Assembly: GCF_014133895.1 (NCBI RefSeq)
Contig: NC_050728.1
Location: 496,001-560,000, forward strand
Reading direction: 5' to 3'
Origin: Torulaspora globosa
Lineage: Eukaryota; Ascomycota; Saccharomycetes; Saccharomycetales; Saccharomycetaceae
Length of the DNA: 64,000 nt
The notes below the pieces were generated by a model. That model did no database searches, had not been told where the DNA came from, and saw nothing but the letters and a program-made list of their open reading frames with translations. Within the stretch, counting starts at the first letter, position 1, and every line of letters begins with the position of its first letter. Positions 37,501-47,491 of this stretch are shown here, piece after piece. A program made the position numbers and the translations under genes.

Positions 37501-40500
37501 TCCTTCTTGATATCAAAAGCGAAAAGACCCAAAATGCGAACCAGGTTCGAAAAGATCTTTAAGCATAGATCCTGCGATAAAAGCTCGGCAAAAATACTGG
37601 AAATTTCTTTCGCAGTTGATTTGTAGACAGACTTCGATGTACTTGCCAGTCTCTCCTTGAAAACTTTGGTATACGACGAGTTATGCAGTTGGCTTTCAAC
37701 TACGCATAATAAATCGACGGCGTACGTCCTCGTTTCTTCCTTATCCGACACCAAACCATATAAACCTAACGAAACCAACTCATCCTCGTCCAATATCAGG
37801 TCATCCATTTCAAGAACTATCTTGCAGAATGTCGTATAATACAGTGTTGAAACAATAGGTTGCTTATGATAAGAGACGCATTGCAATGCCACATCTCTGA
37901 AAAGCTTGGAATTTTCTTTGTTCTTTCCTAGTAAATTTTCCAAAGCACGGACACCAATCAATCTAACTGCTTCATCACTAGCATTGAACAACGCTTCGAT
38001 CCAAGATAGTAAACCACCAATGTCGAAGGAAACTATTATGGGTAAATCAGAACCGCTGTTTAGTTTTTCTGTAATTGGGTCGGAACACAGGACCACCATG
38101 CATTCCAAAGCGACTTTTTCTAATCTGCTCTTCTGGAATTCGATTCCTGCCGTTATTGTGGTGCGATCCCGGCTGTTGCTGACATTTCTTATCATAGTGG
38201 CGTATCTTTCCTCAGCAACATATGCATACTCGCCGTATCCACACCACTCTTTCAAGTAATTAAAGCATGATGCCCGAGCTGCGAAAGGAAGCGACTTTTT
38301 AAATACACCTTTCGCCTTCGTAGCGATGCAATAATTTTTCAGAAATTCAGCAAAAAAGCTGCGCAGCGGTTGATAAGTGTAGGAAGACTGTATAGTTTCC
38401 TCTTCGAGGAAGCGTTTGACATGCTTCAAGAAAGCAGATATTTTTGACAGGGCCCACTCATCTTCCAGAACAGTCGGGTTATGCAGAAATCTCGACAGTA
38501 TTGTCAACACATGAAACATTTCAACTCGAATCTTATTAGTTGTGCTGGATATTTTCCAACTGGTAAGGAATTTATCAACGTTCTCAATATATGCTCTGTA
38601 GATGTTGACATTCATGGAGCTCAGGCCAGCAATAATGGCATCCCTCACAATTCCGCACTTTGCGTTTAAAAGCGGTAGAACCATCTTGAATATCGAAGTT
38701 GCAGACTTGATTTTCTGATGTTGAACAGTAAATATTTGTTGGCTTTTCTTCCTGCCGTGTTGAGGACTTGCGGTGGGTATGTGTAATTTTTGATCGTTTG
38801 TCGAGGTGAGCGACGTACAAGCGACGATCAAATAAAGTTTCCATTGATTAGTCACTGCTTCGGGTGAAACATCCGAAACACGCCCATCGACCTTGTTCGC
38901 GATTTGCAGAATAATCTCATGAACTTGAACAAGCCGGATGCAAACTATTGAGCGACACAGTGCCATGGTAACCGGACAAGACTCAAAAATGACGGACAGC
39001 AGTTTCGGAAATACTCTCTGCCAAAGAGCCGCGTCCACCCCATATTCCGATTCTGCCAATTTGATAAGCATGCCTTTTTTGTATTTGGAGGTTAATTTAG
39101 AAATCCGCGACTTTTCAACGTCGCTTAGGAAGACCTTCTTCGGATCTACTAGACTATTGTAATCACTATCATTCAACAAATCAACTAGCCTGGTCCCACT
39201 GTCTGCTGCAAATCGTGACGAAGATCGGGAATGGCCGTTCGACATCTTCGTCGCCTTCCCTATCGTTGCCCTGTCGAATCTCGATGTAATCCTCAATATC
39301 TGGATACTGAGTTTTCTAATCGCCGGATCCTGAGAACAGAGAAAAAACAGCCCATTTCCCTCCACCTCTTCAATAACCGTTGCCGTGTTTTTTAGTTCCA
39401 ACATTTCCATTTCGCTTGGTTCCGCTGTATCTGGCAGATCAGGACCTAAGTTGACAGCATCCTGCGTAGCTTCTCGTCGTTTCACGTCTTCGCTGCCCGA
39501 CTGAAATTCTTCCAGCCAGCACTCAAGCAGTTCAACGTAAAGCATTAAAAGTTTCCTATATTCCGAAGAAGATAGGTACGACATGTTGTAACTCGATTGT
39601 GTCTTCTCATCAAAGTCAAAAGAGTACTTTGCAAACCAGGTTATTACTGTGTAAGGATTCCTTTTCGAAGCTAAAGCTTTTAACGCATTTTCACAACTAG
39701 TGGCAATTAAAAGATCTGCATGCACTGCATTTCTAGAAAGAACTTCAATTGCGGATTTGAACGGCATTTGTGCCGAGATGCATAAACAGCTGGGAATTGT
39801 TTCTATTAGAGTCGCAAAAAGAGCGACATTAAGATTTCTATTATTGTTTGTGTTATTATCGTGTGTAAAGCTGAAAGAGAACTTTTCAAAAGGGGTTGGT
39901 GGTTCTCTATTATGTTGATTCTCCGGAGACCACACTTCACATCCAATTTTTGAGTCGAGGATAAGGAATAGTTTGTAAAAATGGCTACAGATCTCCTCAT
40001 GATTGAGAAGAAGAGCCTCTGATTTCTTGATTGAGATGTCATTTAAACCTAATTCATAGAATCGGCTATCGTTTTCGGGAAATTCAGGCTTCTTATTGGT
40101 CATCAGAAGTCCACGATACGTGTTAATTGCCAGTATTAACTTTTCGTAATTGATACCGTCCAGGTTTGAACCGTTGAAAGATTGCCTGACCAATGGAATC
40201 ATGGCATGCTCCACCACAAAGTTGGGATAAGCGTGTCCTATTGTTACCAGAACATCTGATAAGGGATTAATCAGCTCCAGATCAGTAGTGATCCAATTTT
40301 CCTTCCTCTTGCTGTTCACGTATAGGCCTATCACTTTATGCAGCGTCCTCGTCGTGTTATTCAGCGTTTCGGGGCATCTATAAAGGTAGACCCACACAAG
40401 ACGAGAAAGACCAACAGCGAAAAGTACTCTAGCAGCCAATTGCTTGTTTCGGCTCTTTTTGGCGTTTTTCTCTATTAGAGAGATCCAGTTAAGCGAAAAC

Positions 40501-42044
40501 AGTTCAGAAGGAGAAGCGCAAAGGACCGATATGGTGAGCTTGAAGCCACTGGCCCAATACTTACTATCTGAGAGTAGTTTGCTACCAGCGGCAAGCAAAG
40601 TTGTCATTGCTTCAACCCATATAGGATGATTAACTTCGGCTGTTAACGTTCCAGCTAGCGGAAGAAGTAGCTGACTAATGACCTCTGCATAGGCCAGGCT
40701 AACTGATATGTTTTCAGCCCTAGAGAAGAATTTTGCAATACTTTTGATGAAATCAGCCGTTTCCTCGAACCTCTCCAAGGGATAATTTTTCAGCCTCAAG
40801 TACCTCATTCCCAGAATGAGCAGATGAACGGCTGGCTCCAGATTACGGTTGATGTAGGTCGGTATTTTTTCTAAATCCGCGACAAATCTATCGCTGACGG
40901 AAAGGAACTTCTTTTCCGACATCCATCCAAGCAGTTCTGCAAACGAATTCCAGTTGGATGACTTTATAATGCTTGAGGAAATTGAAAGGGGATCTGTAGT
41001 CTTTAATTGCGTGAAAACAATTTCCTCAAGTTTGTCACTCAAGTCCTCGTCTCCTTCTCCAGATGATTGCTTCACAATCTCAATCAAGACTCGGCAAAGG
41101 ATGTATATGCTTATCAACGATTTTCGATCAGCTTTCAAGGCGGTTGCTTTCGCAGACTCGATTTGTGATTCTAGTTCCCTGAAGCGGCTACCTTCTATGC
41201 CGCTTCTGCTTCCTGCTGACGATTTTGAAGAGCTATTTCTCTTGTGCGTAAAGCGACTTCCGTTGCTCAAGCTTTTGCTGTGGGCCATTGGCACAGCAGT
41301 TTGCACCATGTGGTTGTTTCTGGGATTGGTTCTCGTCTGCTCGTTTTCATATTCACGTAAAAGCTTCTCGACTAGCTCGGTGGCAACCCTTGCGATTTCT
41401 GACTTGGTCTTTCTCCAAAACATCATAGCGTCTATTACGGGTTTCGGCTTCCTTTTGGCAATATGTCCAAGCGATTCTATTATCTTATCGAAAACGGGAT
41501 CCACTCCTTCACCTAGAATATCAACTATTGGTGGCTCAGAGATCAGAGGATGTTGTAAACAGAGATTGAGCTTACTTTCTGCATGACGGACAAATTTTGT
41601 GAAAAGAACATGGAGAGCATACTCAGAGGGGCTTTTCCAGTCTGTAGCCAACTGCTGCCGCAAATTACTGACATATTCTTCTGCCAATGACCTACTGGTT
41701 GTCTCTGTGGGAGTGATTGCAGAGATTTGCTCGGGCGATGCACCTGGCACCGGAATGAAATCATCTGCCAACACAATCTCCTCTATGTTCGCGTTCGGAT
41801 TTGTTTTTGAAGAAACCTGTGCGATCTCCTCAATACTTTCTACCGGTGGCGGTATGTCGATTGTTGGCGGAAGTACGTCTTGGTTACTTTCTAGCATGTA
41901 GCCTCCGTTGTGTGATCTAGATTGCGCACCATTTGGAATCTGAGAAGCGCTTTGGCTCGTTGTTATGTCGTTTTCTTCTTTTATTGGGAACTTAAAAGAT
42001 TCCAGGGCCTCTGATTGCGCTGGGAAGGTGAATGCCGAATTCAT
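34554..42044 (-). CDS. TAO3: TAO3, RAM-network scaffold of the Furry/MOR2 family
   Basis: A 2496-residue protein, the largest in the window, against about 2376 for S. cerevisiae Tao3 (YIL129C). It belongs to the Furry/Mor2/Pag1 family of long HEAT/ARM-like helical repeats. The N-terminal cell-morphogenesis region is preceded by about 130 disordered residues and followed by thousands of residues of amphipathic helices without enzyme motifs. The last 350 residues are Ser/Gln/Asn-rich. Tao3 is the scaffold of the RAM pathway, linking kinases Kic1 and Cbk1 to control Ace2, daughter-specific transcription and polarised growth. The ORF is uninterrupted over 7.5 kb. It converges on ASG1 and is divergent from MET18 across an unusually long 1284-bp gap. 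Confidence 0.93.
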   Translation of the reverse strand: MNSAFTFPAQSEALESFKFPIKEENDITTSQSASQIPNGAQSRSHNGGYMLESNQDVLPPTIDIPPPVESIEEIAQVSSKTNPNANIEEIVLADDFIPVPGASPEQISAITPTETTSRSLAEEYVSNLRQQLATDWKSPSEYALHVLFTKFVRHAESKLNLCLQHPLISEPPIVDILGEGVDPVFDKIIESLGHIAKRKPKPVIDAMMFWRKTKSEIARVATELVEKLLREYENEQTRTNPRNNHMVQTAVPMAHSKSLSNGSRFTHKRNSSSKSSAGSRSGIEGSRFRELESQIESAKATALKADRKSLISIYILCRVLIEIVKQSSGEGDEDLSDKLEEIVFTQLKTTDPLSISSSIIKSSNWNSFAELLGWMSEKKFLSVSDRFVADLEKIPTYINRNLEPAVHLLILGMRYLRLKNYPLERFEETADFIKSIAKFFSRAENISVSLAYAEVISQLLLPLAGTLTAEVNHPIWVEAMTTLLAAGSKLLSDSKYWASGFKLTISVLCASPSELFSLNWISLIEKNAKKSRNKQLAARVLFAVGLSRLVWVYLYRCPETLNNTTRTLHKVIGLYVNSKRKENWITTDLELINPLSDVLVTIGHAYPNFVVEHAMIPLVRQSFNGSNLDGINYEKLILAINTYRGLLMTNKKPEFPENDSRFYELGLNDISIKKSEALLLNHEEICSHFYKLFLILDSKIGCEVWSPENQHNREPPTPFEKFSFSFTHDNNTNNNRNLNVALFATLIETIPSCLCISAQMPFKSAIEVLSRNAVHADLLIATSCENALKALASKRNPYTVITWFAKYSFDFDEKTQSSYNMSYLSSSEYRKLLMLYVELLECWLEEFQSGSEDVKRREATQDAVNLGPDLPDTAEPSEMEMLELKNTATVIEEVEGNGLFFLCSQDPAIRKLSIQILRITSRFDRATIGKATKMSNGHSRSSSRFAADSGTRLVDLLNDSDYNSLVDPKKVFLSDVEKSRISKLTSKYKKGMLIKLAESEYGVDAALWQRVFPKLLSVIFESCPVTMALCRSIVCIRLVQVHEIILQIANKVDGRVSDVSPEAVTNQWKLYLIVACTSLTSTNDQKLHIPTASPQHGRKKSQQIFTVQHQKIKSATSIFKMVLPLLNAKCGIVRDAIIAGLSSMNVNIYRAYIENVDKFLTSWKISSTTNKIRVEMFHVLTILSRFLHNPTVLEDEWALSKISAFLKHVKRFLEEETIQSSYTYQPLRSFFAEFLKNYCIATKAKGVFKKSLPFAARASCFNYLKEWCGYGEYAYVAEERYATMIRNVSNSRDRTTITAGIEFQKSRLEKVALECMVVLCSDPITEKLNSGSDLPIIVSFDIGGLLSWIEALFNASDEAVRLIGVRALENLLGKNKENSKLFRDVALQCVSYHKQPIVSTLYYTTFCKIVLEMDDLILDEDELVSLGLYGLVSDKEETRTYAVDLLCVVESQLHNSSYTKVFKERLASTSKSVYKSTAKEISSIFAELLSQDLCLKIFSNLVRILGLFAFDIKKDLLILMVPWVNKFILKSFDEPDTFMALNNLFYITIDLNDKLPLEVEQLWISLGKGNSLQNIHVSLEYIITLSINHRNPAFVQHAKDVVLYLANVPGGIGLIDTLLQNLEPKYMVPVNTVSTIAPADNGKFSFVADIWGRLDYHGKSITFSKAHLSIIFLVNLASTPSESLKGSIPTLLHISICLLDHYMPLIQESASKVICDLIFSMAPGHEKSDATVKMLRDKHSLWSYDNLMKDKNGARSPKAMDALTRNILSIFSQIDGFHAEWQRISLKWATTCSVRHIACRSFQVFRPLLTFVDQGMLRDMLHRLSNTISDVSPDIQGFAMQILMTLNAVTAELDPADLINFPQLFWSITACLNSIHEQEFIEVLSCFTKFLSKIDLDAPDTVQCLVATFPSNWEGRFEGLQQIVMTGLRSANSLDITWKFLDKLNLLKDSRIVANSESRLLFALIANLPRFLHAMSQRDFTSIQPAIDALTNLSEAYKQPSLSRLIDSLSRNKFRSKKDFMSQVVSFISRNYFPEFSGQTLVFLLRLLLNKIGWVKVETMEILKYIFPLVDLKRPEFTGVGADLISPLLRLLLTEYETQALEVLDCVTNVSGSKLDKDVLRISMGNKDIKASGTITTTLFGIPEESGWSVPMPTMTAATTRHNVHAVFMTCAVETHGEASMEQPPAMDDIVEFHADTDYGFGRTETNDSVSLVEEKDASLSHMWAELDNLDSFFTKTTVSASVAPHSGLGILHDRTNSVETTQTEQTSTFESAPQLYDKKVSALLNGSLTKINSNVSFKKSLADSFTVSTPNEKLVSEPALRTAYHSPHLYGEDTMAPRSRNSNVLKSPGNAVLGAVSSSRSKAIESPQDTLFRFEGFLKSSQRSSRRKWQYHQQHQQLLSQTIHEQNPQSPYEGDSITPPLRASSASPVLPLNATSVLGNNVDNLKGKQGIYKQNSGKSGTSKSNKHQKLYHLPHFSSSKTQTWINGSNWDSEQK

Positions 42045-43328
42045 AGCTCAACGTGCCTCTAACCTGCTCGTCAAGACGTAGCTTACCGAGGGTGATTTGG
42101 CCGGATTTGTGAGGCGTAGCGCAAAGAAGAAACAGAAAACCAGCCTGCTTTCAAGTTCGCGATCAGTCTCTGCCAAATTCTCCGACTAGATGATCAGCTT
42201 TCCTCTCAAGTCCAATGTAGCCATGCACACCTTTCCCGTCGAAGCCTCTTCTCTCATCGTACCTCTCTAGATCTTTTTACCCGGCCTGATCATACACGTC
42301 AAAGATCGTAATAACCTGCAGGCACTATCAAGGTTCATATAATAAAGAGCCGAAAACCGTGATGTCCCAGACTTCGAGTACCATTCTACCTCCTAAAGCA
42401 CTCGTGTCTTTTCCATACTTCGGTAACCTCTTTCAGGGCTCTTCATCTCTAATGCCAAATTTTCTCTTTCGATAGTGCATTGCACCTTGAAAATCCGTAC
42501 TTTTCACCTATCCGCAAATCGTGAGCCTACCGTATTCCTTATAGTCCTCTTCCCCCTCTCAATAGTTCGCTCGTGGTTTGACTGTATATAAGCTCGGCGG
42601 CTATATTACATGGGAAGAGCCTTCGTGGCTCTTCTCTGCATGAGTAACCACGCATCGAAATCTTTAAAACTCCATCAAGCTATATGGTAGCATAGTTGGT
42701 GCTTCTTCTTGTGACGCTATGAATAGCGGAAAAGCGGGATATTTAGGACTGTAATGAAATCGATATTGCAAGTAATTTCGATAAACTGTTTCCATAATCT
42801 GAACCATCTAAGGAAGCTTGTTGTTGTCCTCGAAGAGCACTTTGGTAGACAATATCGAATGTTGTGATTGTGTTAATGCCGCCTTACCAGCAGACTTCAA
42901 AAAGGACGGGTTGGCGGCAAAACGTTAATTATGCGACAAGGATAAAAACTGAGGATGAGATAGAACTGAGACGACTGGGAGCCCAATCGGGCGCAAGAAC
43001 TAGTCACATTCATTAGTTCCTCTCTGAGGTGATCCTTTTTTGGGAAAACCAGTGTTTTACCACTGGAACCCTCATCAGATAGTCCCGAGACCAACCTCAT
43101 CTGCAATTGAAAGGCAAGCTTTCTGTTACTGAGCTCAAGTAATCAACAGTGGAACAGCTACAAGATCAGTTTGTGGAATTTCAAGATATCCTTTCGTTGT
43201 TTTGCCGGTTTTCCAACTGTGTCGCTTTTTTAACCAGCCTTGCTGACAAAGGCGTGGTGAAGATTCTGAAGCGAGTTGATCTTCTTTGAACACTCTCACT
43301 GAAAGAGTTCATTGTTCGGAAAGACCCG
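42045..43328 (+). other. Long TAO3-MET18 intergenic region; possible ncRNA locus
   Basis: 1284 bp with no convincing protein gene. It contains a REB1 site TTACCCG at 42277-42283 and a TATA box TATATAAG at 42585-42592. A perfect 8-bp hairpin (GAAGAGCC, 5-nt loop, GGCTCTTC) lies at 42614-42634. Further hairpins occur at 42981-42992, 42997-43019 (GAACTA/TAGTTC with extension) and 43049-43066 (CCAGTG/CACTGG). An ATG at 42610 opens only a 26-codon ORF. A 69-codon minus-strand ORF (42897-43106) has no recognisable family. The layout could mean a separate non-coding transcript; no C/D boxes or known guide were recognised. Confidence 0.4.
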
Positions 43329-46300
43329 ATGATCGAGGATCCAGCAGCATCGATTATTCCATTTATCGCGAATGTGGGGATCAATGATGAGAAAGCCCAG
43401 GAAATAGCCATTGGGCTTAGCGAAGGCGTGGTGCAGCGTCGGTTTAAGCTCCTGGATTTGGTAGTCGCTTTAAAAGAGGAATTGCTATCTAACGAGGCAT
43501 CGCAAAGACAAAAGGCTTTGCATTGTTTGTCAAGCGTTCTTGCAGAGCTTCCTGAGGATCAACTATCGAAGAATGAAGTGTCCGTTGTATTTTCCTTCTA
43601 TTTATCCAAGTATGAAGACTCAAACTTGATTAAAGAAACCTTGCACGGACTTTCCTCTCTGGCCAAAATGAGATACATGTCGCGCGAGAATACTGAATCC
43701 TTGATGGATTTACTGACTAGCAAATACCAATCAGGATCCTTCTTGGCTCCAGTGAGATATTTCGCTTTTGAGACAATCAAAAACATATATATGAGAAACG
43801 AAACAAAGCTGGTGGCTGATAACGATTTTGCCGACGTTTTTGTCAAATGCTATATTCACGTTGTCAGTGGCGAGAAGGATCCGCGAAACCTACTTATCTC
43901 CTTCAAGTTAAGTAGGCAAATGACATCGACTTTGAAGAATATCAGCAAATTCAAAGAAGAATTGTTTGACATCTTATTTTGCTACTTTCCTATCACCTTC
44001 AAACCTCCCAAGGATGATCCCTACAAAATTTCTAATGCTGATTTAAAGTTAGCTCTGAGGTCGGCCATGTCGGCCAATGCTGAATTTTCTGAAGATGCCT
44101 TTGGAAATTTGATTGATAAACTGACAGCGTCTTCACCAGTTGTGAAGAATGATACACTCTTGACTTTAAAGACCTGCGTTGACAATTTTGGCGGGGAAGC
44201 CCTAGTAGACAACTGGCTACCATTGTGGAATGCCCTCAAGTTTGAGATTATTCACGGTAATGATGAGAGTAGCCCAATCGTCCCTGTCGGGCAATCAGAG
44301 CCTTCTGGTGACAATGTCAACAATTATCAGGAGGCATTGAACGTCATGAAATCACTGTCATATGGGCTGATTACATTTGATGGGATAGCTTTCGAGAAGT
44401 TTTTTGGTCATATTTACGAGGAGCTGAAGCCCAATTTTACTCATGACAAAGACCTCAAGCAAAGCTGTTGCATATTGGCATCCATCGGCTCTGCGAATGT
44501 CGATACGTTTAATAAAGTTATCGAGAGTAGTCTACCCCTTTTTCTCAGCAATACTTCTGCAACTGCAAAGCTCAAGCTGATAATAATGAATCTGTCGTTT
44601 TTTTTCAAGGCATATGCTGAGGTATTCAACACGATGGACTCGTCAGATGAGAAAATAAGAAGCAATAAATTACTTTCATTCAAAGACGAGATCCTAATGA
44701 TTTTGAGTAAAGCTTTGACGGGTACTTCGAAGGTAGAAACGACGTTACGCACGCTAGCGGTCATCCAATTCACGAAAATGACCACAATGAAGGACTTCCT
44801 AGATAAGGATGAAGTTGCTCTGATTATTCAGTATCTAACCGAAACTATCCTCACTGATGATAATAAAAACATCTACTGTGCATGTCTAGAAGGTCTCAAG
44901 ACTATAGGTGATACGCATGAAGAGACGATACTTCATGTCTCGCTTACGAGGATGCTTGATCTTTTACCTGTGTCTGAGAAGGCCATCTCAATGAATAGCG
45001 AACCAATAGAAAGAGAAAGCGTTTTGAGAGTCCTTTTGGATTTCACGACTTCCAAACACAGTCTAGTTAATGAGAGCTTGATTAAAATATCTTCGAAATC
45101 AAATTCGACTGCCCGCTGTGGAGATGACAGTGAATATTGCTTTTTGCTTGCATCAGCATTATTCACTCTAATGGTAAACAATATCGATTCAATGAGTGAA
45201 TCAGATGCTATTCTGCTAAAGGAAAACGTAGAACCCCTTCTGCTCCAGTTGTTGACCGAAGACTCGAATGTCTTTATCAAAGATCATACTAGAATGCTGC
45301 TTTCCAATGTCCTATTTTTCATCAGTCTCAAGCTCCCAGTCGCCCAACACCAGCAAAATTTGGAGACATACAAAGAGTTGTTCAACAGCAAGTTGAAGAT
45401 TTTTGAAAAGCCGGCCCACCACGTATTTCCGTTTGTGCAACTTCTTGCGGCCGCGAGTAATAACTGCAAATTTGAGGATGCTGATTCGATATTTGAGAAG
45501 GCTATAAGGTTGATCACTAGCAAGCATCCAATCTCAGAATTTGAAAAACTTGGCTATCTGGAACTTCTGATGGTATTGAGTAATAAATGGGTTCCAGAAG
45601 ATACGATAGAGCGCCTATGCGATTGGGATGATCTTTCCTTTTCGAATCTAGAAACCCTGATATGGATCGGAAAAGGGTTGATTATGCGCAACTGCGATAT
45701 GGGACTCACGTTTCAAGAGAGATTAGCGGATAAGCTTTCCAGGGAAGACGTTGGATCTTTCGTAGCCAAGAAGTTTGAGGTTCTGGTCACTGACCTGGTC
45801 TTAATGGGGAAATATAAGGGCGTTCCACTCAGTAACAATGTTCGACTTTTGTACAAGCAAAAGTACTTCAGCGAAGTGTTTCCAAAACTGCTCGATCAGC
45901 ACAAAAGGACCAGCAACCTTCTAGTTAAGGCAAATTATTTGACGGCATTAGCCTTGACTGCAAAACACATCCCGCCCAAAGTAATGGAGCCCTACATGCC
46001 AGAGTTCACACCAATATTACTGCAGGCTTTGAACCTACCGATGGCAGAGGTGAAAGTATCAGCACTGAAGACACTAAAAGACACAGTGAAGAAACACAAC
46101 CAGCTAGCCACCGAGTATGCTCAGTCTTTGTATCCGGTTCTTCTCAAACTGGTTCTGCCGGGACCTTTCAACGACGTTCAGGTTAGGCTGCTGTCGTTGG
46201 AGCTTCTGGAGACGCTGTCAGCTGTAGTCCCAATTAATTACAGCCAGCCGCACAAGAACGACATCATCAGAGGCTTGGAACCCGTCCTGGACGATACCAA

Positions 46301-46373
46301 GCGGATTGTCAGGAAGCAGTGCGTGGCCACAAGACAGGCCTTCTTCGAATTAGGCCAAGTACCATTCGATTGA
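43329..46373 (+). CDS. MET18: MET18, cytosolic iron-sulfur cluster targeting factor
   Basis: A 1014-residue HEAT-repeat protein, close to the 1032 of S. cerevisiae Met18 (YIL128W, MMS19 family). The N-terminal MMS19-type region includes KLLDLVVALKEELLSNEASQ and RQKALHCLSSVLAELP. The C-terminal region contains MPEFTPILLQALN and LKTLKDTVKKH, and ends DTKRIVRKQCVATRQAFFEL. Met18 acts with Cia1 and Cia2 to deliver Fe-S clusters to nuclear and cytosolic proteins such as XPD/Rad3 and DNA polymerases. It is convergent with RRT14, with only 32 bp between stops. Confidence 0.95.
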   Translation: MIEDPAASIIPFIANVGINDEKAQEIAIGLSEGVVQRRFKLLDLVVALKEELLSNEASQRQKALHCLSSVLAELPEDQLSKNEVSVVFSFYLSKYEDSNLIKETLHGLSSLAKMRYMSRENTESLMDLLTSKYQSGSFLAPVRYFAFETIKNIYMRNETKLVADNDFADVFVKCYIHVVSGEKDPRNLLISFKLSRQMTSTLKNISKFKEELFDILFCYFPITFKPPKDDPYKISNADLKLALRSAMSANAEFSEDAFGNLIDKLTASSPVVKNDTLLTLKTCVDNFGGEALVDNWLPLWNALKFEIIHGNDESSPIVPVGQSEPSGDNVNNYQEALNVMKSLSYGLITFDGIAFEKFFGHIYEELKPNFTHDKDLKQSCCILASIGSANVDTFNKVIESSLPLFLSNTSATAKLKLIIMNLSFFFKAYAEVFNTMDSSDEKIRSNKLLSFKDEILMILSKALTGTSKVETTLRTLAVIQFTKMTTMKDFLDKDEVALIIQYLTETILTDDNKNIYCACLEGLKTIGDTHEETILHVSLTRMLDLLPVSEKAISMNSEPIERESVLRVLLDFTTSKHSLVNESLIKISSKSNSTARCGDDSEYCFLLASALFTLMVNNIDSMSESDAILLKENVEPLLLQLLTEDSNVFIKDHTRMLLSNVLFFISLKLPVAQHQQNLETYKELFNSKLKIFEKPAHHVFPFVQLLAAASNNCKFEDADSIFEKAIRLITSKHPISEFEKLGYLELLMVLSNKWVPEDTIERLCDWDDLSFSNLETLIWIGKGLIMRNCDMGLTFQERLADKLSREDVGSFVAKKFEVLVTDLVLMGKYKGVPLSNNVRLLYKQKYFSEVFPKLLDQHKRTSNLLVKANYLTALALTAKHIPPKVMEPYMPEFTPILLQALNLPMAEVKVSALKTLKDTVKKHNQLATEYAQSLYPVLLKLVLPGPFNDVQVRLLSLELLETLSAVVPINYSQPHKNDIIRGLEPVLDDTKRIVRKQCVATRQAFFELGQVPFD

Positions 46374-46405
46374 TTTTTATCCTCCGACCTGCATACACTA
46401 TATAA

Positions 46406-47014
46406 CTAATCTTCATCGCTGCTCTCCTCTTCATCGCTGAGACCCACAGGCGCGAGGCCCGGCGTCAAGCCGGGATATCTGCGGTCGGCTACAGGTTTAA
46501 TCTCTTCCTTGAACGTTTTAATCTTCTTCCTCCGAGCCTGGCCCCGCGTTGGACGGTCAGCCGAGATCTGACCGATAATACGCTGCTGCAACTCCCGCAA
46601 TTCCTCCTTTTCTTCATCTTCCAGCTCCCAGGCGTCAACATTTCTGGCATTCCTCTCCGCAAGCTTATTCAGATACTTTCGCTCCTTCGCCGACAGATTC
46701 CCGCGCTTCCTATGCTCCTCCAGCACTCTCAATTTAGCTGCCTGCTCTATCTCCTCTCTACTGGCTCTACTACACTTAATGGCACGTATTTTCTTTTTTT
46801 TCTGACGTTTCTTCAAAGCTACCTCATCGCGCTCCCGCAACTCAACCATCCTCTTCAAATTACGATCTATCAGTTTGGCCTTCGAGCCCCTATGACTTCC
46901 TCTACCCTGAGACCGACCTCCATCGCTGACACTTATTTTCTTTGCCCCGGGCAACAATGTACCCAGCAACTCATTCACCGCCGCAGTCGCCTGCAGCTGT
47001 GCATTCTCCGACAT
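46406..47014 (-). CDS. RRT14: RRT14, nucleolar ribosome-biogenesis protein
   Basis: A 202-residue, highly charged protein (S. cerevisiae Rrt14, YIL127C, has 206). It has a basic middle (ALKKRQKKKKIRAIKC), an Arg/Glu-rich helical part, then RGQARRKKIKTFKEEIKPVA and an acidic C-terminus (SDEEESSDED). Rrt14 is a nucleolar protein reported in screens for rDNA transcription; its precise role is not known. The frame is open four codons upstream, but the first ATG lies at 47012-47014 (MSENAQLQATAAVNEL). PAC and RRPE elements in its promoter support a ribosome-biogenesis role. Confidence 0.9.
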   Translation of the reverse strand: MSENAQLQATAAVNELLGTLLPGAKKISVSDGGRSQGRGSHRGSKAKLIDRNLKRMVELRERDEVALKKRQKKKKIRAIKCSRASREEIEQAAKLRVLEEHRKRGNLSAKERKYLNKLAERNARNVDAWELEDEEKEELRELQQRIIGQISADRPTRGQARRKKIKTFKEEIKPVADRRYPGLTPGLAPVGLSDEEESSDED

Positions 47015-47093
47015 TTGTATCGACACTCCGACCTGCTAGACCGCGGAAACAGTCCCAAACAGCCTCCTATAACCACTCTACATCCCATCTCAT

Positions 47094-47166
47094 CTCATCG
47101 CACTATTAGTGCCAAATTTTTCCAATTCCGTTCTTTTCACGGTCACGTGACCCTCTTCGTTACCCG
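47094..47166. promoter_or_regulatory. RRT14/STH1 divergent promoter: PAC, RRPE, CACGTG and REB1 sites
   Basis: In the 477-bp interval between RRT14 and STH1, four sites fall within 73 bp. A PAC element (GCGATGAG on the minus strand) is at 47094-47101. An RRPE-like AAATTTTTCC is at 47114-47123. A 12-bp palindrome GGTCACGTGACC, a Cbf1/E-box type site, is at 47141-47152, and a REB1 site TTACCCG is at 47160-47166. PAC and RRPE face RRT14 and fit its role. Reb1 and Cbf1 often define nucleosome-free divergent promoters. No RNA gene was recognised. Confidence 0.75.
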
Positions 47167-47491
47167 CCCTGGCCGAAAGTTCGTGAAAATCAAGAAAAAG
47201 TGATTCTCCGCTGAAAGTTGCTAAGTGGCGAAAGATTTTTATCACACGTAAGATAGTATCGAATTCAAGTGATCTTCAGAGGATCATTACACGACAAAGG
47301 AGCACGAACTAGTGACAGGATTCTAGTTCAGCTGAAAAGGGAAAAAGAAAAAAACAAAATACAGGGAAGCATAGGACATCCTAGCACAGGGTAGCGGCTA
47401 GAGTGGTTATACATACGGTTGTCATTGGAGGAGCGTTCAACTCTGAAGCTAGAGTGACCAGGGGTTGGCGAGGTATAGCAACTGGATCAGG

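Noticed and set aside
43310..43328. TTTCCGAA on the minus strand just before MET18, another CDEIII-like core
   Set aside because: Lacks the other centromere elements; chance match.
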